This document shows positions 43,839 through 51,570 of a DNA stretch of 64,000 bases, piece by piece. The DNA is from Oxalobacteraceae bacterium. Its GTDB lineage: Bacteria > Pseudomonadota > Gammaproteobacteria > Burkholderiales > Burkholderiaceae_D. Position numbers and translations under genes: made by a program. Within the stretch, counting starts at the first letter, position 1, and every line of letters starts with the position of its first letter. The notes beneath the pieces were generated by a model. It was not told where the DNA came from. It searched no databases and saw only the letters and a program-made list of their open reading frames with translations. Where the stretch lies: assembly GCA_030698225.1 (NCBI GenBank), contig JAUYNR010000047.1, forward strand, positions 87,844 to 151,843, written 5' to 3'.

Positions 43839-45062
43839 ATGCGCCACCACACAGCTTCCCGCCCCGCCGAACTGAAAACCATCCTGATCGCAACCGGCCT
43901 GATCCTGACCATGGCGATGGGGGTGCGGCATGGCTTCGGCTTCTGGCTGCAGCCGATTTCGCAGGCGCAGGGCTGGACCCGCGAGACCTATTCGCTGGCG
44001 ATGGCGCTGCAGAACCTGATGTGGGGCGTATTCGGGCCGTTCGCCGGGATGGCGGCCGACCGTTACGGCACGCTGCGGGTGGTGATCGTCGGCGCGCTGC
44101 TGTATGCGGCCGGGCTGCTGTGGATGGCGCTGGTGAACGAGCCGACGCTGTTCATTCTCGGCGCCGGATTTCTGATCGGCGGCGGGCTGGCCTGTACCGG
44201 ATTCGGCGCGGTCAGCGGCATCATCGCGCGCGTCGCACCGGCCGAGAAGCGCTCATGGGCATTCGGCATTTCGGGTGCCGCCAGTTCGCTGGGCCAATTC
44301 ATGATGATGCCGGTCGAGCAGCAGATGATCTCGCACGCCGGCTGGCAAAATGCGTTCTATCTGCTGGCCGCGCTGGTGCTGCTGGTGATGATTCCGATGG
44401 CGCTGCGCCTGCGCGAGCCGGAGCATGCGGCCTCCGACGACCCCCAGCAAAGCATCCTGGAGGCTACCCGCGAGGCGTTTGCCTACCGCCCTTTCCTGTA
44501 CCTGGTGGCAGGCTATTTCGTCTGCGGCTTCCAGCTGGTGTTCGTCGGCGTGCACATGCCGGCCTACCTGAAAGACCAGGGGCTGCTCGACCCCAATGTG
44601 GCGGTGATCGCGCTGGCGCTGATCGGCCTGTTCAATATTTTCGGCTCGTTTGCGGCCGGCAAGCTGGGCGGCAGATTTCCCAAACGCTATCTGCTGTCGG
44701 GGATTTATCTGACCCGTGCGGTCGTCATCAGCGTGTTCCTGCTGGCCCCGCTGTCGCCCGCATCGGTCTACCTGTTCGCCAGCGCGATCGGCTTCCTGTG
44801 GCTGTCCACGGTGCCGCTGACCAATGGCGTGATCGCCGGCATCTTCGGGGTGCGCTACCTGTCGATGCTGTCCGGCTTCGTGTTCCTGTCGCACCAGATC
44901 GGCAGTTTCCTGGGCGTCTGGCTGGGCGGCTTCCTGTTTACCAAACAGGGCAATTACAACACGGTCTGGATGATCACCATCGGGCTCGGCCTGTTCGCGG
45001 CGCTGATCAACCTGCCGATCAACGAAAAGGCCATCGTGCGGCTGCAGCCGGCGCTGGCCTGA
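43839..45062 (+). CDS. MFS transporter
   Basis: 407 residues, 12 predicted helices. The loop 2-3 motif GMAADRYGTLRVV and the repeat RVAPAEKRSWAFGI are typical of the monocarboxylate/oxalate-formate branch. Substrate not predictable from the sequence; a small organic acid is plausible. ATG 43839 (MRHHTASRP) is preferred over 43800. It probably shares a transcript with the 42-residue membrane protein that follows. Confidence 0.87.
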   Translation: MRHHTASRPAELKTILIATGLILTMAMGVRHGFGFWLQPISQAQGWTRETYSLAMALQNLMWGVFGPFAGMAADRYGTLRVVIVGALLYAAGLLWMALVNEPTLFILGAGFLIGGGLACTGFGAVSGIIARVAPAEKRSWAFGISGAASSLGQFMMMPVEQQMISHAGWQNAFYLLAALVLLVMIPMALRLREPEHAASDDPQQSILEATREAFAYRPFLYLVAGYFVCGFQLVFVGVHMPAYLKDQGLLDPNVAVIALALIGLFNIFGSFAAGKLGGRFPKRYLLSGIYLTRAVVISVFLLAPLSPASVYLFASAIGFLWLSTVPLTNGVIAGIFGVRYLSMLSGFVFLSHQIGSFLGVWLGGFLFTKQGNYNTVWMITIGLGLFAALINLPINEKAIVRLQPALA

Positions 45063-45078
45063 GCCGAAGGAGTAGCAG

Positions 45079-45207
45079 ATGAAACACGGTATCAAGCGCC
45101 TGCTGTTCGGACTCGCCGGCACCGCGTTGCTGGCGTTGATCTTCCTGGCTTACCTGCGGCCGGATTTCGCTTTCGATCTGGCGAACCGGATCTACCTGTG
45201 CTTTTAA
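45079..45207 (+). CDS. Small single-pass membrane protein
   Basis: 42 residues: MKHGIKRLLFGLAGTALLAL and on through IFLAYLRPDFAFDLANRIYLCF, a basic start and one hydrophobic helix (about 8-25). AAGGAG lies six bases before the ATG, one of the best ribosome sites in the window, so it is very likely translated. It starts 16 bases after the MFS stop and may act with that carrier. No family assigned. Confidence 0.7.
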   Translation: MKHGIKRLLFGLAGTALLALIFLAYLRPDFAFDLANRIYLCF

Positions 45208-45317
45208 TGCGCGGCCAGATCGCCGCAAGCGAGTCCGGGCCGGCTGCGCAGCGCGGTATTATCGTGGTACCTTCAGGCCGGCAGGCTGCATTCTGAACCA
45301 GCAACAGGGGGACCAGC

Positions 45318-45608
45318 ATGAGTGTCACGCGCATCAATGAGTTTCGGGCCAAAGACGGCGAGGACGACAGCCTGTACGCGCTGCTCGCATCATTTTTGCC
45401 GGTCATCGGGTCCGCCGACGGCTGTCAGTCGTGCCAGCTGCTGCACAATCTGGACGACCCGGCGCGGCTGGTCATCATCGAGACTTGGGAGAGCGTCGAG
45501 GCGCACCAGGCAGCAGCCAAAATGATCCCGCCGCAGAACCTGGAACAGGCGCAGGAATTGCTGGCCTGCCCGCCGCGGGGAGCGTACTACATTGCCAGCG
45601 GCGATTGA
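45318..45608 (+). CDS. Antibiotic biosynthesis monooxygenase (ABM) family protein
   Basis: 96 residues, ferredoxin-like ABM fold: RINEFRAKDGEDDSLYALL, GCQSCQLLHNLDDP and IIETWESVEAHQAA are the family landmarks. Small cytoplasmic dimer, role in quinone or small aromatic oxidation or sensing; substrate unknown. AGGGGG precedes the ATG. Confidence 0.85.
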   Translation: MSVTRINEFRAKDGEDDSLYALLASFLPVIGSADGCQSCQLLHNLDDPARLVIIETWESVEAHQAAAKMIPPQNLEQAQELLACPPRGAYYIASGD

Positions 45609-45743
45609 TGCCGGGTAGCGGGTTCTCGGCCTGCGCAACGGGCTTGCTTCGAATCGCCCGGGTCCGTTTTGAGGCTGGATACATCCGGCTTTAACGCGTG
45701 CAACCGTACATGCCATCGCAGCTCAACGCACTCTATTACTACT

Positions 45744-47270
45744 ATGACAATGCAGTTCGAAGAATTTGGAAGCTTTTCACATCCCCCCGAGCCTGTCGTC
45801 GCTGCTGCGCCGCCGGCGTCCGCCGCAATGCGATTCGCGATGCTGGCTGCGGCGCTGGAGGCCGCGCTTGCGGGCGATTGGAGTGCGCCGCTGCCGCTCG
45901 GCGGCAACGATCAGTTGACTGCTGTGGCCAGAAATCTGGAGCGCCTGTTTGAACGGTGCCGTTCCACGCAGGCGGGCCGGGCAGACGCGCCGCAGACGGG
46001 GAGTAGCGCAACTCTGCAACAGGGGCTGCTCAGGGAAAATGCGCGCTTGAAATATTTGATTGCAAACACGCCGGCGATTATTTACAGCAGCGTTCCGACC
46101 GGCGACTTCAAGATGACGTTCGTCAGCGACAATGCGTCGCGTGTCTTGGGATACAAGCCGGAAGACATGGTTGCCGATCCGAATTTCTGGTTCGACCATA
46201 TTCATCCGGACGACATTCCAGCCATTTTTTCGAGTCTGGCGCTGGTGTTCGTGGAAGGGCAGCGCGCGTACGAATATCGTTTCCGCAACAGCGACGGCCA
46301 CTATCTGTGGATGCACGATACCCTGCGCCTGATCAGGGACGCGGACGGCAATCCGCAGGAAGTGATCGGCTCGCTGACCGATATTACCGACCGCAAGCTG
46401 ATGGAAGAGGCGCTGTTCAAAAAAGGGGAAGAGCAGCGATCGCTGATTGAAAAGCTGCAACAGGCACAGGCGCAATTACTGCAATCGGAAAAAATGGCGT
46501 CGATCGGCCAGCTGGCGGCCGGCATCGCACATGAAATCAATAATCCGGTCGGCTTTGTCAACTCCAACATGGGAAGCCTGAGCAGCTATGTGGAGACCCT
46601 GTTCAAGCTGATCGACGGCTATGACAAGACGCTTGCGCCGATGCTTGGCAGCCCGGCAATATCGGCTGCGCTGGCACAATTGAAGGCGCAGGCCGATCTC
46701 GATTACCTGAAGGAGGACGTGACCAATCTGGTGCAGGAGTCGATGGATGGTTTGAAGCGTGTCAGGGATATCATCAAGGCATTGAAGGATTTTTCGCATG
46801 TCGGCGAACCGGACTGGCAGGTAGCCGATCTGCATCACGGTCTCGACAGCACGCTCAATATCGCCAACAACGAATTCAAGTACAAGGCAATCATCGACAG
46901 GCAATACGGCACATTGCCGCCGGTAAAATGCCTGGTATCGCAGTTGAACCAGGTATTCATGAACCTGATCGTCAATGCGGCGCATGCAATCAGGGAATCG
47001 GGCGTGATCAAGATTCGCACCGGTGCGGCCAATGACTGGGTGTGGATCGAGATCAGCGACAACGGCGTCGGCATTGCAGATGAAATCCTGACGCGCATCT
47101 TCGAGCCGTTCTTTACCACCAAGCCGGTCGGCCAGGGTACCGGGCTCGGCTTGTCGCTGTCCTACAACATCATAAACATGCATGGCGGGCGGATCGAGGT
47201 CAGCAGCGCGCCCGGGACGGGCAGCTGCTTTACCGTGCACCTGCCGGTCGATCCGCAAACGGCCGCCTGA
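45744..47270 (+). CDS. PAS-domain sensor histidine kinase (2)
   Basis: 508 residues, soluble. An N-terminal 100-residue region without assignment (HAMP-like QLTAVARNLERLFERC), a PAS domain at about 115-235 (NTPAIIYSS, FDHIHPDDIP, DGHYLWMHDTLR, the last typical of PAC motifs), coiled coil, then a kinase core with His in AAGIAHEINNPVGFVN, NAAHAI, DNGVGI and GTGLGLSLSYNII. The catalytic half is near-identical in layout to the kinase at 35671, so these are paralogues. No response regulator is adjacent. Start: ATG 45744 or 45750; no strong ribosome site for either. Confidence 0.86.
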   Translation: MTMQFEEFGSFSHPPEPVVAAAPPASAAMRFAMLAAALEAALAGDWSAPLPLGGNDQLTAVARNLERLFERCRSTQAGRADAPQTGSSATLQQGLLRENARLKYLIANTPAIIYSSVPTGDFKMTFVSDNASRVLGYKPEDMVADPNFWFDHIHPDDIPAIFSSLALVFVEGQRAYEYRFRNSDGHYLWMHDTLRLIRDADGNPQEVIGSLTDITDRKLMEEALFKKGEEQRSLIEKLQQAQAQLLQSEKMASIGQLAAGIAHEINNPVGFVNSNMGSLSSYVETLFKLIDGYDKTLAPMLGSPAISAALAQLKAQADLDYLKEDVTNLVQESMDGLKRVRDIIKALKDFSHVGEPDWQVADLHHGLDSTLNIANNEFKYKAIIDRQYGTLPPVKCLVSQLNQVFMNLIVNAAHAIRESGVIKIRTGAANDWVWIEISDNGVGIADEILTRIFEPFFTTKPVGQGTGLGLSLSYNIINMHGGRIEVSSAPGTGSCFTVHLPVDPQTAA

Positions 47271-47287
47271 GCGGTTCTGGTCGTTCC

Positions 47288-47366
47288 AGGATACTGCGGC
47301 ATCTATAGTTTTTATCGCACTATTTTATTGCGTGAATTGCATTGTTTTTGCATATACCCGCCATAT
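47288..47366 (-). repeat. Dispersed palindromic intergenic element, copy F
   Basis: Minus strand: CGGGTATATGCAAAAACAATGC, interrupted in the middle by TTCACGCAATAAAAT, and ending GATAAAAACTATAGATGCCGCAGTAT. It is the weakest member; layout and spacing match copy A, but the core is ACGCA rather than CCGCA. It lies between convergent kinase 2 and DUF2917 genes. Confidence 0.4.
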
Positions 47367-47404
47367 TTCTGTTTTTTCAGGGCCAGTCTGTGGCAGCAAG
47401 CTGG

Positions 47405-47746
47405 TCAGCAGGCATGCCTGAGCGGCGCCGCCAGAGCGCGCAGTGCGCGACGCAATACCCGGCCCAGCCACCGCGTGCAAGGTTTGGCCGGCTGGCGCGC
47501 CTCGATCGTCAGCGCGCTGTCGCCGTCGGCTTCCAGCCACAGCACGCCGGCGTGCGGGAAGGACAGGCCGGCCCCCGGCAGCAGCCAGTAATCACGGCTA
47601 TCGTTGCTGCGGGTGATCCATAGCTTGCCTTGCCGGTTGGTCAGGCGGGCGCCCGCGGGCAGTTGCAGTCTCGTGACTGCGCCGGCGCGCATTTCCAAGC
47701 GCTCTATGGAGAATCTGCTTATCATGTTGTCGTGGCGTTCCATCAT
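47405..47746 (-). CDS. DUF2917 protein
   Basis: 113 residues. RLQLPAGARLTNRQGKLWIT with RDYWLLPGAGLSF is the DUF2917 pattern, a small cupin-like beta-rich domain found mostly in Burkholderiales. The C-terminal arginine-rich tail (RRALRALAAPLRH) is typical. Function unknown. It is divergent from the LysR gene, a recurrent pairing, so that regulator may control it. AGGAG precedes tandem ATGs. Confidence 0.8.
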   Translation of the reverse strand: MMERHDNMISRFSIERLEMRAGAVTRLQLPAGARLTNRQGKLWITRSNDSRDYWLLPGAGLSFPHAGVLWLEADGDSALTIEARQPAKPCTRWLGRVLRRALRALAAPLRHAC

Positions 47747-47856
47747 CTTTCTCCTTCAGTGTAATGCCATTTCCAGTTGGCATACCGTCATGGTAGTGGG
47801 TGACAACGATACTTTCCAGTGATACATTTTCGCCAACCTGATAATAAAATTATCGT

Positions 47857-48786
47857 ATGAATCCAGCCGAAGCGTTGCCCAGAATGCCGCCGTTGCCGGC
47901 CTTGCGCGCGTTCGAGAGCGCCGCGCGGCACAACAGTTTCAGCCGCGCCGCAGCAGAACTGCATCTGACCCACGGTGCGATCGGCCATCAGGTGCGCGCG
48001 CTGGAAGCGTCACTCGGGGTGCAGCTGTTTACCCGCGTCGGCCGCGGCCTGGTGCTGACGCCGGAAGGGCGGATGCTGGCCGAGCGGGTGCGCGCGGCCT
48101 GGCTCGATGTCGCCGCAGCGGCGCAGGACATCAGGCGCCGCGCGAACGGGAACCAGCTGACGCTGAGCGTGTTTCCATCGTTTGCGGCACGCTGGCTGGT
48201 GCCGCGGCTGGGTCGCTTCATCGAGCAGAATCCCGACCTCGAGGTGATGATCCAAACCACTGGCAATCTGGTCGATTTTTCGCGCGATGCGGTTGATGTC
48301 GGCTTGCGCATGGGCAACGGCAACTGGACGGGCCTGTGGTGCGAACTGCTGTTCGGCGATGCCCACTTCCCGGTCTGCGCGCCCGACTTCAACCACGGCG
48401 CGCTGCCGAGCACGCCGGCGCAATTGCTGCAGTATCCGTTGCTGCTGTCGGTCGACGAGCCATGGACGCCGTGGTTTGCGGCGGCCGGCGTCGACGCGCC
48501 GGAGCCGCGCGGCGTCACCTACAGCGATGCGCACGACCTGCTGCTGGCGACGCGCGAAGGCCAGGGCATCGCGCTCGGGCGCGAAATGATGGTGGCCGAC
48601 GATATCGTGCGCGGCAGCCTGGTGCGACTGTTCGACGTCAGCGTGCCGGTGCCGTTTTCGTACTACCTGGTGTGTCCGCCGGCGCTGGCGCAAGCCGGCA
48701 AGGTGAAGCGCTTTCGCGCCTGGATCTGGGAAGAGATCGACTTCCAGCGCGCGCAGATTGCCGCGCGCGCGCCGGCCCGGCGCTGA
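47857..48786 (+). CDS. LysR-family regulator (GcvA-like)
   Basis: 309 residues. Winged HTH at about 10-70 (LRAFESAARHNSFSRAAAELHLTHGAIGHQVRALE, key residues given by position 15-50) and a substrate-binding-like effector domain from about 95 (LSVFPSFAARWLVPRLGRF is the GcvA-subfamily opening). The ligand is unknown; the GcvA-like subfamily often senses amino acids. It is divergent from DUF2917 with 110 bases between. Confidence 0.9.
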   Translation: MNPAEALPRMPPLPALRAFESAARHNSFSRAAAELHLTHGAIGHQVRALEASLGVQLFTRVGRGLVLTPEGRMLAERVRAAWLDVAAAAQDIRRRANGNQLTLSVFPSFAARWLVPRLGRFIEQNPDLEVMIQTTGNLVDFSRDAVDVGLRMGNGNWTGLWCELLFGDAHFPVCAPDFNHGALPSTPAQLLQYPLLLSVDEPWTPWFAAAGVDAPEPRGVTYSDAHDLLLATREGQGIALGREMMVADDIVRGSLVRLFDVSVPVPFSYYLVCPPALAQAGKVKRFRAWIWEEIDFQRAQIAARAPARR

Positions 48787-48795
48787 ACTGCGGCG

Positions 48796-50307
48796 TCAGG
48801 CCGCCAAATGTCGCGCCTGCCGTTGCGGCGCCGCGTGTTCTGCCAGCTTGGCGGCGGCCTTGGCTGCTTTCGGCTTGTAGTGCGGCTTGTTGGCCTGCCC
48901 GGCGTAATCGCTGGCGACGGTCGCTGTAACCATCTCTCTATCCTGTCCCTGTTCCAGCAACCATTCTTCCACCAGCGCGGCCAGTCGCTCCAGCGCGATG
49001 CGGTGGGTGGCGTCGGTCTGCGCGTAGATCCAGTCCGACAGATCCATGAAGCGGGCAAACGGGCTGTGTTCCAGAATCAGCGGCAGCGTACGGGCGAAGC
49101 GGCCGGAATTGGCGATCAGATCCCAGTAGCGGGCAAAGCGCACCAGCCGCTGCATGGTGGCGAAGTCGATGCGGTCGGTGGCCAGGATGGTGTACGGCGG
49201 CTGGGCGTCGAACACCAGCCGGAACGGTGCGGTATGGCGGATGATCGGGGTGCCGCGCAGGCGCTTCAGGATGCCGAACTGGATTTCGTGCGGCTGCAGC
49301 GCGTACAGCTGGTCGAAGCCGGCCGCGAAGCTTTCCATGTCCTCGCCCGGCAGGCCGGCGATCAGGTCGACGTGCATGTGGGCGTGCGAATGTTCGACCA
49401 GCCAGCGGATGTTGTCGGCCGCTTTTTGATTGTCCTGGCGGCGGCTGACCAGCGCCTGCACCTCGGGATTGAAGCTCTGGATGCCGATTTCGAACTGCAG
49501 CGCGCCGGGCGGGAATTGCGCGATGCCGGCCTTCAGCGCATCCGGCAAGTGGTCGGGCACCAGCTCGAAGTGGGCGAACACCGGGTCTTGCGGATCGGCG
49601 GCGATCTTGTCGAGGAAGAACTGCATGATCCTCAGGCTGGTCTTGATGTTCAGGTTGAAGGTGCGGTCGACGAACTTGAACAGCCGCGCGCCGCGCGCGT
49701 GCAATCCCTCCAGTGCGGCCAGGAAACGCTCCAGGTCGAACGGCCAGGCGGTCTTGTCCAGCGCCGACAGGCAGAATTCGCACTTGAACGGGCAGCCGCG
49801 CGACGCTTCCACGTACAGGATGCGGTGCTTCAGGTCGTGCTCCGAATACAGCGCATACGGCAGCGTGATCTCGTCCAGCGGCGGCTGCAGTCCGGCGTGG
49901 ATCTTCATCAGCGGCTGCGGCCCATCCAATATCGCGCGGCACAGCTTGGGGAAGCTGACCTCGCCCCAGCCGGTGATCAGGTAATCGGCCGCCTGCACGA
50001 TCGCCTGCTCGCCCGATTCGTGCGAGACTTCCGGCCCGCCCAGCACGATCACGATCTGCGGCGCCACCTGCTTGAGCATCGCCACCACCCGGGTGGTTTC
50101 CTCGACGTTCCAGATATACACGCCGAAACCGATGATGCGCGGCTGCAGCGCCAGCAGTTTCTCGACGATATCGGTGGTCCTGGCGCCGATGACGAACTCC
50201 TGCAGCCGGGTTTGATCCTGCAACTCGCCCATGTTGGCCAGCAGGTAGCGCAGGCCCAGCGACGCATGCGCGTAGCGGGCGTTCAGGGTGGACAGGATGA
50301 TGGTCAT
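48796..50307 (-). CDS. B12-binding-domain radical SAM protein (DUF4080)
   Basis: 503 residues. N-terminal cobalamin-binding-like fold (ARYAHASLGLRYLLAN, VLGGPEVSHE), radical SAM domain with the 4Fe-4S cysteines at C172, C176 and C179 in GCPFKCEFC, and a C-terminal DUF4080 region. LQFEIGIQSFNPEVQ and HVDLIAGLPGED are later radical SAM strands. The expected chemistry is SAM-dependent radical methylation or rearrangement; substrate unknown. The N-terminal DxHxxG cobalamin motif is not obvious. The longer frame to 50439 is rejected since MTIILSTLNARY is the family start. Confidence 0.87.
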   Translation of the reverse strand: MTIILSTLNARYAHASLGLRYLLANMGELQDQTRLQEFVIGARTTDIVEKLLALQPRIIGFGVYIWNVEETTRVVAMLKQVAPQIVIVLGGPEVSHESGEQAIVQAADYLITGWGEVSFPKLCRAILDGPQPLMKIHAGLQPPLDEITLPYALYSEHDLKHRILYVEASRGCPFKCEFCLSALDKTAWPFDLERFLAALEGLHARGARLFKFVDRTFNLNIKTSLRIMQFFLDKIAADPQDPVFAHFELVPDHLPDALKAGIAQFPPGALQFEIGIQSFNPEVQALVSRRQDNQKAADNIRWLVEHSHAHMHVDLIAGLPGEDMESFAAGFDQLYALQPHEIQFGILKRLRGTPIIRHTAPFRLVFDAQPPYTILATDRIDFATMQRLVRFARYWDLIANSGRFARTLPLILEHSPFARFMDLSDWIYAQTDATHRIALERLAALVEEWLLEQGQDREMVTATVASDYAGQANKPHYKPKAAKAAAKLAEHAAPQRQARHLAA

Positions 50308-50330
50308 TGCGGGCGATCCGGTTGGGTACA

Positions 50331-51476
50331 TTAATATTCCAGGCTCAGGGTGAGCGAGCCGTGGCGCTGCAACTTGCTCTGGGTCCGGAATTCCTTGCTG
50401 CGCATGTAATACGCATAGGTCAGCTTGCCGCCCGGCCATTGCCAGGCCAGTCCGGCCGAGATATCGCCGACCAGGTATTTCTTGCTCACACTGTGGCTGC
50501 CGCCAAAGGTATTGCCATCGAGAAAAATATCGCGCGCCACTGCGCGCCCATCCAGCGCGACGAATCCATGCAGCGCACTGCCGGCCAGCCGGCGCGCCGC
50601 TGCACCTTCGGCCAGCGGTGCGTTGCTGTCGCTGGCGGGGCGGATCGGTGCGGTGCCGAAATCGTTCGGCAACCGGCTGCCGGCGCGCAACTCCAGGCCG
50701 GCGTTGGCGTAGGTGGCGACGTTGCCGAGGCTGACGCCGTAATGGCTGATCGCATCGAATGCCGGGCCCGACTTGTTGTCGCTGATCCAGATCTTGTTCT
50801 TGCGTTCGGCCACGATCTGCAGCCCCAGTTCATTGTGCAACTGGTTGCTCCAGCCGTTGAAGCGTTCGATCCCGCGCAGCGAGTGGATGAAATCCTGCGA
50901 GTGCTCGGCCAGCGAGGCCGGGCCGACCACGCCGAGATTGACTTCGACGGTATCCATATGGCGCGCATCGCGGGCGTTGTAGCCCAGCCCCAGATACAGC
51001 CAGCCGGCGTACGGGCGGTCATCGGCGATGATGCCGGTGGCCGTATTGTCGCGCGGCGTATACATTGCCTGGCCGGCGGTGACGACCATGTTGCGCGAAG
51101 TGAAGCGGCCCGGATGGACTCCTTCGAACATCCGGTTCAGCGTGCGCACCCAGCGCGGCAGGCAAGGATCGTGAATATAGTCTTTCAGGTTGGCCGACAC
51201 CCAGGATACCTTGACGCCATTGGTGTAATTGCTGTCGGAGCCGGCAACCAGGTCGTTTTCAAGGTAGAAATTGATGATTTCCGGATGTTGCGCGAGTGCC
51301 GCCACGTCCGGCGTCGGGTTGCCGCAGACCTGCTGCATCAGGGTTTCATTGCTGATCTGGGCCAGGCCGGGCAGCGCAGTCAGCGCCAGCGCCAGCGCAG
51401 CGGCGCAGCGCCAGCGGCAAAGGGGGACACGGGATGGTACGCGCATGATCTGGTCGGATAAGGGTGAATGCATCAA
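50331..51476 (-). CDS. LpxR-like lipid A deacylase (DUF2219)
   Basis: 381 residues. Signal peptide (CAAALALALTALPGLAQ) then INFYLENDLVAGSDSNYTNGVKVSW, where ENDxxxxxDxxYTNG is the LpxR family motif, followed by QAMYTPRDN and DDRPYAGWLYLG. It ends in SLTLSLEY, with a terminal aromatic as needed for outer-membrane barrel insertion. Expected to remove the 3'-acyloxyacyl chain of lipid A with calcium at the active site. ATG 51476, 51473 or 51446 could start it. Confidence 0.87.
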   Translation of the reverse strand: MMHSPLSDQIMRVPSRVPLCRWRCAAALALALTALPGLAQISNETLMQQVCGNPTPDVAALAQHPEIINFYLENDLVAGSDSNYTNGVKVSWVSANLKDYIHDPCLPRWVRTLNRMFEGVHPGRFTSRNMVVTAGQAMYTPRDNTATGIIADDRPYAGWLYLGLGYNARDARHMDTVEVNLGVVGPASLAEHSQDFIHSLRGIERFNGWSNQLHNELGLQIVAERKNKIWISDNKSGPAFDAISHYGVSLGNVATYANAGLELRAGSRLPNDFGTAPIRPASDSNAPLAEGAAARRLAGSALHGFVALDGRAVARDIFLDGNTFGGSHSVSKKYLVGDISAGLAWQWPGGKLTYAYYMRSKEFRTQSKLQRHGSLTLSLEY

Positions 51477-51570
51477 GTCCGCATCATAGCCGGTTAATCG
51501 CCTGACGCGCCGGCGCAGCCGCCAGGCACTACACTACAGGCCTGTACAAATTTAAAGACCGATCCGCCCT

